DNA of 64,000 nucleotides from Planctomycetota bacterium (GTDB taxonomy: Bacteria; Planctomycetota; Planctomycetia; Gemmatales; Gemmataceae): positions 1-64,000 of the forward strand of contig VGXS01000007.1 of NCBI GenBank assembly GCA_016873225.1, read 5' to 3'. The position numbers and the translations under genes were made by a program. Below the pieces are notes generated by a model that ran no database searches, had not been told where the DNA came from, and was given only the letters and a program-made list of their open reading frames with translations. Positions 19,394-28,889 of the stretch are shown here, piece after piece; the stretch's first letter is position 1, and every line of letters begins with the position of its first letter.

Positions 19394-19405
19394 AAAATGT
19401 TCTAG

Positions 19406-19768
19406 TCAGCTTGCCGCCTGAAGCGCGGTTTGCTGGTCGTCCACGATCTTGATGAGCTTGTCGAGACGGGTGATCGTGAAGACTTCCTTGATGTCATCCT
19501 TGATCTTGCAGAGGACGAGCTTGCCGCCCTCCTTCTTGACCTTGTTGTTGAGGGCGATGATCTTGCCGAGCGCAGCGGAAGACAGGTAATCGACATTGCT
19601 GAAGTCGAGGACGATCTTCTTCTTCTTGTCATTGTCGACCAAGGAGAACAATTGTTCACCGATCAACTGGATGTTCTGCTCATCCAAAATTTTCTTGTCA
19701 ATAAAACTGACAACGGCAATGTCGCCGAGTTCTTCAACTTCCAACCGTTTCTTGGGTGCGCCGGACAT
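19406..19768 (-). CDS. STAS-domain anti-anti-sigma factor
   Basis: The product is 120 aa with GGGAG 8 nt before the start. A single STAS domain carries the phosphorylation-site motif DYLSSAALGK (Ser63/Ser64). It is a typical switch partner that is phosphorylated by an RsbW-type kinase and, when dephosphorylated, releases the sigma factor. No sigma factor or phosphatase gene is adjacent. The sequence is rich in Lys, Asp and Ile compared with its neighbours. Confidence 0.9.
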   Translation of the reverse strand: MSGAPKKRLEVEELGDIAVVSFIDKKILDEQNIQLIGEQLFSLVDNDKKKKIVLDFSNVDYLSSAALGKIIALNNKVKKEGGKLVLCKIKDDIKEVFTITRLDKLIKIVDDQQTALQAAS

Positions 19769-19894
19769 ATTCAGTCTCCCGTTTCAGTCAGGAACGCAGG
19801 AACGGTCGCCCTTAACTGAGTCAATTCGATATGTTGATGCTAAAAGGGGATATGGTAAAGTCAAGGAAAATCAAGAGATCCGGTCGGCGGAAAG

Positions 19895-20452
19895 TCAAGC
19901 GCCGCCCCTAATAGCGTCTCGAGTTTCCAACCTTGAAGCCAAATCCATCTCGGCGGCCAATGACATGGACGCCAGCGGTGTTTCCTTTTTTCCCGCCAGG
20001 CAATAGAGTTCCGACCATTTCTCCTTCTTATAACCATGCTGGCGGACGAACCAATGGTCGTGGTCATCCTTTTCCAGCGGGAAAAGCGCGCAGGCTTCCG
20101 GTTTGTAGCCCATGGAGTCTCCATCCTCTGCCCCAAGGGTATGTAACACGCATCCCTTATGAAAAAAAACGCACCACCCGCCCGCGACCCGCACCATTTT
20201 GTCGCCGGCCTTCACGCGGCGACTGAGCCATCCGTCCTTCTCGATGACCGCGCGAGCCTCGGGCCTCAGAAGCGGCAACCACCTGGGCCTAAGTCCGTCG
20301 ATCACCGCCTGCTGGCTTTGATCGACGGGTGGGCGGCCCTGCTGGCAGCAGATCCCTTCGCATCCGCGCCCGAAGGTGCATTCAAACCTCGCGGACTCGA
20401 TGTTGATGACCTCGAGCGGTCGCCGCCCGGGTGAGCGCTTGTCGGACTTCAT
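19895..20452 (-). CDS. Cysteine-cluster protein (DUF3109/YkgJ-like)
   Basis: The product is 185 aa with AGGGA upstream. Conserved cysteines appear as FECTFGRGCEGICC near residues 23-36 and again in GCVLHTLG and KPEACALFPLE. This order fits the DUF3109/YkgJ group of putative Fe- or Zn-chelating proteins. The biochemical role is not established. It diverges from the sulfur-carrier genes that start at 20537. Confidence 0.6.
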   Translation of the reverse strand: MKSDKRSPGRRPLEVINIESARFECTFGRGCEGICCQQGRPPVDQSQQAVIDGLRPRWLPLLRPEARAVIEKDGWLSRRVKAGDKMVRVAGGWCVFFHKGCVLHTLGAEDGDSMGYKPEACALFPLEKDDHDHWFVRQHGYKKEKWSELYCLAGKKETPLASMSLAAEMDLASRLETRDAIRGGA

Positions 20453-20536
20453 GCAAATCGGTTCCCTTGGGCTTGGGAAAGGTTATTGGAATCGTCAGGT
20501 GTATCATGTCAACTTGATGGCGTTAAAATCCAGACG

Positions 20537-21112
20537 ATGACCGATCCAGACGAAAATGATGTTCCGCTCGAGGAACCGGCCGTTCTCCAAGCATGGCTGG
20601 CCGCCATGGATGGATGCGGCTGCTCCTCCTGCGGTGCCGCCCTGTGTGGTCACGAACGGCTCAGGTCGCGGGCCATAGCCGGGGTTCATCCACCGCGGTG
20701 CCTGTCCTGCCTGTCCAGCGGACTCGGCCGCGACCCCGGCGAGTTGGCTCGCAGCATCAACGCCTACATCCGCAGGCGCGCCTGCTTTGCCTCGGCTTGG
20801 GCCGGCATTCCTGCCTCAGGCTGTTCGCACGACATGAATGACGCCGGGGAGTGTCCACCGGATCCGGTAACCCGCGAGGCCGACTGGTCCTCGGCAAGCC
20901 ATTCGTGGGATGCCGGCGACCTTGGCTGCGGCGACCTCGTTCTGCCCCTGAGGGCCCGCATGAAGGCCTTATCGCCGGGACAGCGCCTCAGGTTGAGGGC
21001 CCTTGATCCCGCAGCGCCGGTCGATCTTCCAGCCTGGTGCCGCCTCACGGGCCACCTGCTCGTGGCCGCCGCGCCCCCCGATTACCTGATACAACGACGA
21101 TCCGGGGACTGA
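20537..21112 (+). CDS. Cys-rich protein with C-terminal TusA-like sulfur-carrier domain
   Basis: The product is 191 aa from the ATG at 20537. The N-terminal half is cysteine rich (DGCGCSSCGAALCG, then CLSCLSSG), perhaps a metal-binding unit. The C-terminal ~70 residues resemble TusA: a Cys near the domain start (DLGCGDLVLPLR), then LRALDPAAPVDLPAWCRLTGHLL. The usual CPxP motif is degenerate, with the Cys kept and the prolines lost. This domain is a clear paralogue of the N-terminal domain of the fusion protein at 21513. A sulfur-transfer role is inference from fold and neighbours. Confidence 0.62.
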   Translation: MTDPDENDVPLEEPAVLQAWLAAMDGCGCSSCGAALCGHERLRSRAIAGVHPPRCLSCLSSGLGRDPGELARSINAYIRRRACFASAWAGIPASGCSHDMNDAGECPPDPVTREADWSSASHSWDAGDLGCGDLVLPLRARMKALSPGQRLRLRALDPAAPVDLPAWCRLTGHLLVAAAPPDYLIQRRSGD

Positions 21113-21139
21113 TGATTCTGTCGATGAGGAGCCAGGGCG

Positions 21140-21502
21140 ATGTCGAAAAAGTTTGTTGTGTCGCTGACCCGTGGGCTGGATGACACCGACCGGGCGACCG
21201 TGGCCTTCGTGGTGGCCAACGCGGCGCTGGGATCGGACCGGGACACGGTGGTGTTCCTGAGCGTCGAGGGCGTGCGGTTGTCGCAGGCGGGCGCCGCGGA
21301 TGGGGTTCACGAGTCGGGTTTCGCCCCCCTCAAGGACTTGATGGCGCAATTCGCCGCCGGGGGCGGGAAAATATTGGTGTGCTCGCCCTGCTTCAAGAAA
21401 CGGGGCCTCGATGAGTCGGCGCTGGTCGCCGGCGCGCAGGTTGTGGGCGGGGCCCGGCTTGTGGAATTCATGGCCGACGGCGCGCCATCGATCTCGTACT
21501 GA
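21140..21502 (+). CDS. DsrE-family sulfur-relay-type protein
   Basis: The product is 120 aa. The fold pattern VSLTRGLDDTDRATVAFVVANAAL, then VVFLSVEGVRL, with a conserved cysteine pair in ILVCSPCFKKRGL, matches DsrE/TusD-like proteins in which a cysteine carries a persulfide. It sits between two genes with TusA-like domains, spaced 27 and 10 nt, which supports a sulfur-relay role. Confidence 0.78.
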   Translation: MSKKFVVSLTRGLDDTDRATVAFVVANAALGSDRDTVVFLSVEGVRLSQAGAADGVHESGFAPLKDLMAQFAAGGGKILVCSPCFKKRGLDESALVAGAQVVGGARLVEFMADGAPSISY

Positions 21503-21512
21503 GAGCACCTCC

Positions 21513-23036
21513 ATGGCTGAACCCGATTGGCTGGCCGCGCATGCCCATGAGCCCGATTCAGGGTTCGACGGGGGCGCGATGGATTGCGGCAACGGCCTGC
21601 TCTTGGAGATCCGCCGGCATCTCAACGCCCTGGATTCAGGGGGGTTGTTGGAAGTTCGTTCCATCGAGCCCTCGGTGGCCGGCGACCTTCCCTCATGGTC
21701 GAGATTGACGGGTAACGAACTGGTTTCCCGTGTCGGGCGCCCGGATTCGGCCAGCTACCTGATCTGCAAGGGCCGGTTCACCGGCGCTCCGCGGAAAGCC
21801 CATTCCCGCAAGGCCGTGGCCCCGCGGACCCCGGGGCCCAGGCTCGCCGTGCCCGAAGGCTTTCCCCCGCCATGGACGCCTCCGCCCCTGGCGGTCACGG
21901 GAATCGGAAGCTGGCCCCGGCCGGCCTGGATGCTCCACCTGCTTTCGGCCCACCTGGAGGACCGCCTGGCCGAGGGGGTGTTCGCCGCCGCGGCGGCCGA
22001 TGCCACCCGGCTTGCCGTTCTCGACCAGGAGGCTTGCGGCGTCGACCTTGTCACCGAGGGGGAGCAGTCGCGCGACACCTATGCCGGCTTCGTGGGTTCG
22101 AGGCTTGGCGCCTGCCGGCTCATCCCGCTTGCCGATCTGGCGGCTCATGTGGAGCATCCCGATGATTTCCGCCGGGAGCTGAAGGCTCTCGATGTGCCGC
22201 CCGGCGCCCACCATCCCGTCGCGCTTGGCCCTCTGGTGCGCGACCGCGAACTGGTGCTTCCCGACTTCCGGGCGGCGCGCGCCGCGACGAAACTGCCTGT
22301 CAAGGTGGCCCTTCCCGGGCCCTACCTTTTGGCCCGAACCCTCTGGCTCGACTGCCTGCTGGAACGCCATTACCGCGACCGGGAAACCCTCGCGTCGGAT
22401 GTGTGCCAGGTGTTGCGGGACGAGGCGGCGCACCTGCTCGCCGAGGGCGCAGCGATGGTGCAGTTCGACGAACCGGTCCTCACGGAGGTGGTGCATGGCG
22501 CCCCCGCGGCCCGGCGCAGCTTCATGTGCGGGGCGCTTTCGGAGCGGCGCGAGCCAACAAGGGAACTGGCGTTCGCGCTGGAACTTTGGCGCGAAACCTC
22601 ACGCGGGCTGCCCCGCGAATCGCTCGCGCTGCATATTTGCAGGGGGAACTGGTCTCCGGACGAGTCGGTGGCGCTTTCGGGGCCGTACGAACCCCTGCTG
22701 GAAACCCTTGGCGCGAGCCCGTTTGCAACCTTGTTTTTGGAGATGGCGACCGCCCGTGCCGGCCGTCTTGAGGATTTGCTTCCCCTGGCCGCTTCGCACC
22801 GGCTTGGAATCGGGCTTGTCAACCAAAAGCTTGACCGGGCGGAATCAACGGATATCTTAATGATTCGCATTAGGCGGGCCGCTGAACTGTTTGGTCCGGG
22901 CAGGATTCTGCTCAATCCTGACTGCGGATTCGCCACCTTCGCGACCTGCCCGCTTGCCGGCCGCGAAGCCTCGATGGAGCGTATGCGCCTCTTGGTTCGA
23001 TGCGCCGCTGAAGTTCGGACTGAATTGGGACTTTGA
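21513..23036 (+). CDS. Fusion of TusA-like domain and core-MetE (cobalamin-independent methionine synthase-type) domain
   Basis: The product is 507 aa. Residues ~20-90 form a TusA-like domain (MDCGNGLLLEIR, then SIEPSVAGDLPSWSRLTGNELV). Residues ~120-505 match the catalytic barrel of MetE/YxjG-type methyltransferases, starting TGIGSWPRP. The zinc-site residues are present: HxC in LHICRGNW (about 373-375), Glu in FLEMATARAG and Cys in NPDCGFATF (about 468). The normal role is methyl transfer to homocysteine thiol. The N-terminal MetE domain is absent. Fusion to a sulfur carrier suggests a coupled sulfur/methyl chemistry; this is inference. Confidence 0.75.
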   Translation: MAEPDWLAAHAHEPDSGFDGGAMDCGNGLLLEIRRHLNALDSGGLLEVRSIEPSVAGDLPSWSRLTGNELVSRVGRPDSASYLICKGRFTGAPRKAHSRKAVAPRTPGPRLAVPEGFPPPWTPPPLAVTGIGSWPRPAWMLHLLSAHLEDRLAEGVFAAAAADATRLAVLDQEACGVDLVTEGEQSRDTYAGFVGSRLGACRLIPLADLAAHVEHPDDFRRELKALDVPPGAHHPVALGPLVRDRELVLPDFRAARAATKLPVKVALPGPYLLARTLWLDCLLERHYRDRETLASDVCQVLRDEAAHLLAEGAAMVQFDEPVLTEVVHGAPAARRSFMCGALSERREPTRELAFALELWRETSRGLPRESLALHICRGNWSPDESVALSGPYEPLLETLGASPFATLFLEMATARAGRLEDLLPLAASHRLGIGLVNQKLDRAESTDILMIRIRRAAELFGPGRILLNPDCGFATFATCPLAGREASMERMRLLVRCAAEVRTELGL

Positions 23037-23241
23037 CCACATGCGACCGGCTTCCGCCAATTCCTCCGCATGCCGTCGCCCGGGGCGAGATTGCCCCGGA
23101 TTTTCCTGAGTGGGTTGCCGCTGAGCCGGCGTGCCCGCCTCGACTTCTCCGAATGCTGACAAGCCAACCCCCCAGCGGGTTTTGCGCGCCGACAAGGCGC
23201 GGTGCCCGTACCCCCTGATTCGCACAACCAAGGAGTTCCTC

Positions 23242-24231
23242 ATGTTTCGCAGAGTTCGCAACGGTTTCACGCTCATCGAACTGCTGGTGGTGATCGCCAT
23301 CATCGCGGTTCTCATCGGCCTTCTGGTGCCGGCGGTGCAAAAGGTGCGCGCCGCCGCGGCCAACGCCCAATCCAAGAACAACCTCAAGCAGATCGGCCTG
23401 GCCGTGCACAACGCCGCCGACGCCATGGGCAAGGCTCCCCCGATGTTCGGCGTTTACGGCAGCAGCACCGGTTCCTCGTTCTGGCACAGCCTGCTACCAT
23501 ATCTTGAGCAGGAAGCCCTGTTCAAGCAGGGGCCCGACGCCGCCAAGAGCGCCGTCATCAAGACGCTGCAGGCTCCCCTCGATGTCACCCTCGGCCAGGG
23601 CACCTTCCAGCTCACGACTTCCACTTACAACGCCGCTCCCGGTAGTCCCATTCCGGCGTGGTCGACCAACGGCAACACGACATGGGGCCTCACCAGCTAT
23701 GCCGCCAACTGGATGGTGTTTGGCGACATGGGAGTCCAACTCGCCCCCAGCGTGACCGACGGCCTGTCGCACACGATGATCGTTTCCGAGCACTATGCCG
23801 TGTGCAAGCGACCCAGTGGAACCCCCAGATCCGGCGCCATGCTGTGGGCGTACGGCTGGCAGGTTCCCCAACCTTCCCACCAATGGGTTCGCCAGCCCTC
23901 GCAACTGGCCACGCCGACCATTGTGAACAATTCGCTTTACAACGCCCCTTACTGGGCCAGGTCACTCTTCGTCAACAGCGCCGGGCCATCTCCCACGCAA
24001 TGGACCGGCACCAAGCCTTGGGAGTTCCGCTGCCACAAGGCGCCTGAATTCGCGCCTCCCGTCGACAATGTCCACCCCTACAAGGAACAGGCCTTCAGCG
24101 TCGGTTCCATCAACATCGGCATGGCCGACGGCAGCGTGGTGAGCCTCAGTTCGGCCATCAGCGACAAGAACTGGTACTTCATCGCCAGCCCCAACGAGGG
24201 TGATATCCCTGACGATCCCCAGGCCCCATGA
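23242..24231 (+). CDS. DUF1559 prepilin-like protein (type II secretion pseudopilin N-terminus)
   Basis: The product is 329 aa with AAGGAG 6 nt before the start. The N-terminal prepilin cleavage/methylation motif is [21 protein letters not shown], followed by the DUF1559 (SBP_bac_10) domain with [13 protein letters not shown] and the C-terminal NIGMADGSV motif. This family is massively expanded in planctomycetes and is exported through a type II/IV pilus-like path. The individual role is unknown. The stop overlaps the next start by ATGA. Confidence 0.93.
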   Translation: MFRRVRNGFTLIELLVVIAIIAVLIGLLVPAVQKVRAAAANAQSKNNLKQIGLAVHNAADAMGKAPPMFGVYGSSTGSSFWHSLLPYLEQEALFKQGPDAAKSAVIKTLQAPLDVTLGQGTFQLTTSTYNAAPGSPIPAWSTNGNTTWGLTSYAANWMVFGDMGVQLAPSVTDGLSHTMIVSEHYAVCKRPSGTPRSGAMLWAYGWQVPQPSHQWVRQPSQLATPTIVNNSLYNAPYWARSLFVNSAGPSPTQWTGTKPWEFRCHKAPEFAPPVDNVHPYKEQAFSVGSINIGMADGSVVSLSSAISDKNWYFIASPNEGDIPDDPQAP

Positions 24232-24815
24232 CCTCGGGTATCCCAGCCATGCATAGGCCGCATCATCAAGCCCCCGAAAAAACCTTTCCAAGGGTACCGG
24301 TCTTGATCGGCACCCTGGCCCTGCTTTCTGTTCTTGTGCTGGCAATCGATGAGCGTGTCCCCGGAATCATCGGCCGCCAAATCGGGTTATGGAGATCCGA
24401 GATACCAGCGGGCGCGCTGCCCCGGGATGGCGACACGCTTCATCCCAAGCCCTATCCCGTGGATGATTGGGTCGCCGGCACCACCGGAACGGTCGGCCTC
24501 AAGTTCACCGTTTCGGGCCCCGGCCTGCCCGATGAGTTCTGGCTTCGCTTCACCGAGGGTTCCGGGCGCGCCACCGCCGCGGTTCGCGTCGATTGGGCCG
24601 ATGAACGCGGACTGCCCGTGGGCGTTCCATTCGAGAAACCGTTCAAGGACGATTGCTGAAAGGGCGGCACCGACCCGTACGGCGCCTCGGTCGAGGTGCC
24701 CGTGCCGGGTGATGCGCGGGAGGCCAAGGCCACCGTAACCATCCTTTTCGAGAATTGGCCCGAACCATTTGTACCCATCGTTTTCACCGTTCCCGTGAGG
24801 GTCAAAACGGACTGA
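24228..24815 (+). CDS. Membrane-anchored protein interrupted by an in-frame TGA
   Basis: The start ATG overlaps the DUF1559 stop (ATGA), so the two are coupled. The first 143 codons give a transmembrane/signal anchor ([16 protein letters not shown]) and a beta-rich exported domain ending [14 protein letters not shown] follows at 24657-24659. The same frame then stays open for 51 protein-like codons ([17 protein letters not shown] to VRVKTD) to a TGA at 24813-24815. Either a nonsense change (TGG to TGA would restore Trp), a base-call error, or recoding as selenocysteine explains this. No convincing SECIS was seen, so a broken gene is the default reading. Confidence 0.65.
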
Positions 24816-24970
24816 TCGTGGCGGATTCCATACCAATCCCCTCGCCAAGGCGCCACCGGCGCGCATTGGCGGTTTCCGCCGATTTTTCAAAGGCGTTGGC
24901 TGGCAGAACAAAGCGAATCTATTATCGCACTATCTTCGGGGTCTTCACGGAAGCTTTCGGCCGTGGCCAA

Positions 24971-26347
24971 TCAACCGATCAGTGAAGCGATCGGATTGCC
25001 CTTGGAAAGCGCGAACGGGCGACCGCCCTGATCATGCGACTCGGCGTGCGGGTCGATTCCCAGGCAATGATAAATGGTGGCCGTGAAGTCAGCCGGAGAG
25101 GTCGGCAGCGTCGCGGGCAGCGCGGCGATCTTGTCGGATTGGCCATGGACCTGGCCGCCCTTGATGCCTCCGCCGGCGAAAAGAACCGTGTAGCAGTCGG
25201 GCCAGTGTTCGCGGCCGCCGTTGGAACGGGTGATCTTTGGCGAACGGCCAAACTCCGCCGCGACAACGACCAGCGTTTCCTCGAGCTTTCCAGTCTTCTC
25301 AAGGTCGGTCATCAGGGCGTGGAAGGCCTGGTCGAACGGGGGCACCAAGTCCTCCTTGTGCGCGGAGAAGTTGTTCCAGTGCGTGTCCCAGGCGAAGCCG
25401 TTCTTTCCTTGGCGGCGCTGCCAGTTGCATTGCACCAGGCGAACGCCCGCGTCGAGGAGGCGGCTGCCAAGAAGCACCGACTGGCCGAAAAGGTTGCGAC
25501 CATATCGTTCGCGGTCGCCCTTCGACACCGCGGAGAGGTCGATCGCCTTGCGAACCGCCTCGGATGAAATGACGCTGACGGCCTTGGCCTGGCCCTCGCG
25601 AATCGTGCGGCTCATGGCCAGTTCGTTGAGGGAATCGGCCTGCGAGTTGAGTTGGTCGACGAGCGACAATCGCCGCTTCACCACATCCGTCGGCTGGTTG
25701 GCGATCAGGGGAATGTGATCGAGCTTGAAATCATCATCGTTGGGGTTGCCGCCCGTCAGCAGCGGATCGAAGCGCGGCCCCAGGGCCCCGGCAAACTGAC
25801 CGGCCCTGCGGCCCGATGAAACATCCATGCGGTGGGGAACGAGCGCAAATGGAGGCAGGGGGCCTGTCCCCGGCGCGAGCTTGGCAACGCACGAGCCCAT
25901 GTGGGGCATGTCCGACCGGGACATTTTCTCAACATCAGGCACCGAGCCGGGATACTGGTAGCCGGTGAACATCCAGTATGAACCGCGGCCATGGTCGTTA
26001 TGGTCGTGGCACATCGTGCGGACCAGGGCGGATTTGTGCATCCACTTCGAGGCATTGGGAAGGAGTTCGGAAAACCTGACACCCGGCAGCGAGGTGGGGA
26101 TGGTGGAAAATTCTCCCCGGATGTCGGCGGGGGCATCCGGCTTGGGGTCGAAAGTGTCGAGTTGGGCCGGGCCACCCGAAAGGTAGAGGAGAATGCAGTT
26201 TTTCGCCTTGCCGAATGAGCGGGACGCCGATGAGGCGCCGGCCGTCCGTGAGATCAAGCCTGACAGGGACAAGCCGCCAACCGACAAGCCGCCGGCGCGG
26301 ATAAGTTCGCGGCGATCCAGGGAGCGATGATTCCAGAAATGGAGCAT
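24971..26347 (-). CDS. DUF1501 family protein
   Basis: The product is 458 aa. It begins with an Arg-rich leader (HRSLDRRELIRAGGLSVGG), consistent with Tat export. The DUF1501 core is visible in ILLYLSGGPAQLDTFDPKP, MCHDHNDHGRGSYW and VVVAAEFGRSPKI. The fold is sulfatase/alkaline-phosphatase-like and the family is typical of planctomycetes, usually next to DUF1549/DUF1553 cytochrome genes as here. The catalytic role is not established. It is divergently transcribed from the next two genes. Confidence 0.92.
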   Translation of the reverse strand: MLHFWNHRSLDRRELIRAGGLSVGGLSLSGLISRTAGASSASRSFGKAKNCILLYLSGGPAQLDTFDPKPDAPADIRGEFSTIPTSLPGVRFSELLPNASKWMHKSALVRTMCHDHNDHGRGSYWMFTGYQYPGSVPDVEKMSRSDMPHMGSCVAKLAPGTGPLPPFALVPHRMDVSSGRRAGQFAGALGPRFDPLLTGGNPNDDDFKLDHIPLIANQPTDVVKRRLSLVDQLNSQADSLNELAMSRTIREGQAKAVSVISSEAVRKAIDLSAVSKGDRERYGRNLFGQSVLLGSRLLDAGVRLVQCNWQRRQGKNGFAWDTHWNNFSAHKEDLVPPFDQAFHALMTDLEKTGKLEETLVVVAAEFGRSPKITRSNGGREHWPDCYTVLFAGGGIKGGQVHGQSDKIAALPATLPTSPADFTATIYHCLGIDPHAESHDQGGRPFALSKGNPIASLIG

Positions 26348-26524
26348 GGTGATGATCCCTGTCGATGACTATGGCTTTCGATCGTATCAGCGAAGCGGGT
26401 CTTTTTCTTCAATCATCGGCATAATGAACAATCATTCGTGCATTAAACAAGATACCAGTATAACATTGAGCGAAATGCCAGCGAAAAGGCGCATGTTTTT
26501 CCCACCCCAAGCCCCACACCGAAC

Positions 26525-28882
26525 ATGGTTTCCACAGCTTCGCGGAATCTGATGGCGGTTCTGGCCCTGGCCTTGGCGTTTCCCGCCGGTGTGGCGGCCC
26601 AGTCGTTCGTCGAACATGTCAGCCCTCCCGTGGTGGAACGAGGCAAGACGACGCGGGTGACATTTGTGGGGAAAAACCTCGCCAATGCCTTCGACATCTG
26701 GAACTCCCTGCCCTCGGGAACCCTCAGGGCCAAGCCCGTCGAGGCCGGTTCGGAGCGCGCGGTTTTCGAGATCACCGCCGCGGATAACGCCCCCGTTGGC
26801 ATGGGCGGGATGCGCGTGGCCACCCCCGACGGGCTTAGCAACCTGCATTTGTTCCTTGTCGATGACCTGCCGGTTCATTGGGGGGGAATGAACGAAAAGG
26901 AGGCGACGCTGGCCAAGCCGGCGGCCGTATGGGGCGTCCTTCGCGAAGGGGCGAGCGACCGCTACCAGATTGAGGCGAAGGCGGGAGAGCGGGTTGGGTT
27001 CGAGGTCGTGGCCAATCGCTTTGGCAAGGACGCCGATCCCCTGGTGACGATCCGCGATGCCTCGGGCCGCTTCATCGCCGAGCGGGACAACGACGCCGGG
27101 CTTTATTTCGATTGCCGCTTCGAACACACCTTCGAGAAGGCCGGAACCTATGTCGTGGAGGTTCGTGATGCCCGGTTCAAGGGAAATGAGCATCGGCATT
27201 ATGTGTTGCGGGTGGGCCGTTTCGCCGTGGGGCGCGCGGCCGTACCCTCGGCCGTCAATCCTGGAAAAAACGAGATCGCGCTCGGGGCGGCGGGGGCTCC
27301 GCGAATCTCCCTTGATCATTCCCCCCTGGCGTTGCCCGGGCCGTTCCTCGCCTCACTGAAGCGTTCCGGCGACGATGGCTCGGCATGGGTGCCGATGACC
27401 AACTCGGAAGGTCCGGTCACCGTGGCGAACGAGAGCGGTGAACCGACCCCCGCGACTTTCCCCGGCGCGCTTTGCGGCGTGCTGCGTCAACCCGGCGCGA
27501 GGCATGTCTTCGATCTCAAGTTCGAGAAGGGGCAGAAACTGTTCCTGTGCGGGGAGGCGAAATCCCTCAACTCGCCCGTGGACCTGGAAGTGGCCCTGCT
27601 GGATAAGTCGGGAAAGGAAGTGCGCCGCGGCAGCGAGGCGAGGGGCACCGACGAGGTGACGCTGGAATTTGTTGCCGGGGCCGCCGGCGAATACCAACTT
27701 GCGGTTCGGGATGCCCTCCGCGAAGGGGGGGACGACGCCGTCTACAGGCTGTTGGCCCGCAACGATCCTTTTCCTCCCCAGCTTCTCGCCGAGGCGGAGG
27801 GGCTCGCGGTGCCCCGTGGAGACCACCAAATCCTGCCGATCACCGTGACGCGCAGTCCGGGCGCGAAGGGGGCCATCAGGCTCAGGCTTTTGGGCGCTCC
27901 GCGGGGGATCTCGCTTTCCCCGAGCTCAATTCCGGAGGACGAGGCATCGATCGTGTGCAGGCTGGAGGCCTCCCCCGACGCGCCGCTCGGGTTGCACACC
28001 TTGCAAATCATGGCCGAGCCTGGAGATTTAGGCGGACAATGGCGATCCTTGGTTCGCACGCAACCCCTCGTGGACCGGAAGCTGGTGAACATCGACCTCA
28101 TTCCGCTGGCGTTGCGTGAAGACCAGCGGCGGTTGCCTCCGTCGGTGACGGACCGCTTCGCGCTCCAGGTGACTCCGCCCTCGCCGTTCCAGTTCGAACT
28201 GCCTGAAGCCCGACTGACCTTGGTTCGCTACCAGCGGGTGCCGGTGCCGATCGTGACAACCCGGCTCAAGGAATTCGACGGGCCGATCACCTTCAGCGCC
28301 GAGGGGGGACAACTGGCCCCGAAGGAGGAGGGCCGCACCCGCGTCTACGCGGAATTCCCGCCGGCGGGGCAACAGACGCCCAAGGTCTCGGGCTTCATCC
28401 AGTCGCTGATTCTCTCGAACCTGGCCAAGGCGCGGATCAAGGTCAGCGCCGTCGGCACGCACCAGGGGCGCAGGGTGGCTTTGACGCGATGCTTCGACCT
28501 CGACCTTGTGGCCGGATTCAAGGTCGAAGGGGAACCGGCGAAGGTTTCCGCGCTTCCGGGCGAGACGGTCCGCGCCCGACTCGTTGTCAACCGTGTCGGC
28601 CCTCTCGACACGCCCGTGACGATCCGCTTCAACGCCAACTCCGGTCTCGACCTGCCCGAAACGCTCATGATCGGCAAAGGGCAATCGGGAGTCGATTTCC
28701 AGGTGCCGGTCCCCGCCGACACCAATCCCCGGAAGATCGGCATCCAGGGGGTTTCCACCGGATATGTGAACGGCTACGAGGAAGAGGTTCGCGGATTGCT
28801 TCTGGAAATCGATGTGCGGAAGCCCGAAGCGCCGAAAAAGACGGAAGCCCCGAAAAACGCCGAGACGAAGAACAAGAAGTAG
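26525..28882 (+). CDS. Exported multi-domain protein with pre-peptidase (PPC)-like beta domains
   Basis: The product is 785 aa with a signal peptide (NLMAVLALALAFPAGVAAQS). Several beta-sandwich segments follow, including PPC-like motifs (GLYFDCRFEHTFEKAGTYVVEVRDARF; YQLAVRDALREGGDDAVYRL), and the tail is Lys/Glu rich. This type of protein accompanies DUF1549/DUF1553 proteins in planctomycetes, and its stop lies 7 nt before that gene's start. It is probably a structural or binding partner of the cytochrome protein at the cell surface. The enzymatic role is unknown. Confidence 0.8.
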   Translation: MVSTASRNLMAVLALALAFPAGVAAQSFVEHVSPPVVERGKTTRVTFVGKNLANAFDIWNSLPSGTLRAKPVEAGSERAVFEITAADNAPVGMGGMRVATPDGLSNLHLFLVDDLPVHWGGMNEKEATLAKPAAVWGVLREGASDRYQIEAKAGERVGFEVVANRFGKDADPLVTIRDASGRFIAERDNDAGLYFDCRFEHTFEKAGTYVVEVRDARFKGNEHRHYVLRVGRFAVGRAAVPSAVNPGKNEIALGAAGAPRISLDHSPLALPGPFLASLKRSGDDGSAWVPMTNSEGPVTVANESGEPTPATFPGALCGVLRQPGARHVFDLKFEKGQKLFLCGEAKSLNSPVDLEVALLDKSGKEVRRGSEARGTDEVTLEFVAGAAGEYQLAVRDALREGGDDAVYRLLARNDPFPPQLLAEAEGLAVPRGDHQILPITVTRSPGAKGAIRLRLLGAPRGISLSPSSIPEDEASIVCRLEASPDAPLGLHTLQIMAEPGDLGGQWRSLVRTQPLVDRKLVNIDLIPLALREDQRRLPPSVTDRFALQVTPPSPFQFELPEARLTLVRYQRVPVPIVTTRLKEFDGPITFSAEGGQLAPKEEGRTRVYAEFPPAGQQTPKVSGFIQSLILSNLAKARIKVSAVGTHQGRRVALTRCFDLDLVAGFKVEGEPAKVSALPGETVRARLVVNRVGPLDTPVTIRFNANSGLDLPETLMIGKGQSGVDFQVPVPADTNPRKIGIQGVSTGYVNGYEEEVRGLLLEIDVRKPEAPKKTEAPKNAETKNKK

Positions 28883-28889
28883 GTGGGCC

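Noticed and set aside
24657..24815. Confident selenoprotein call
   Set aside because: The downstream stem does not have the expected loop, and a single TGG to TGA change explains the stop.
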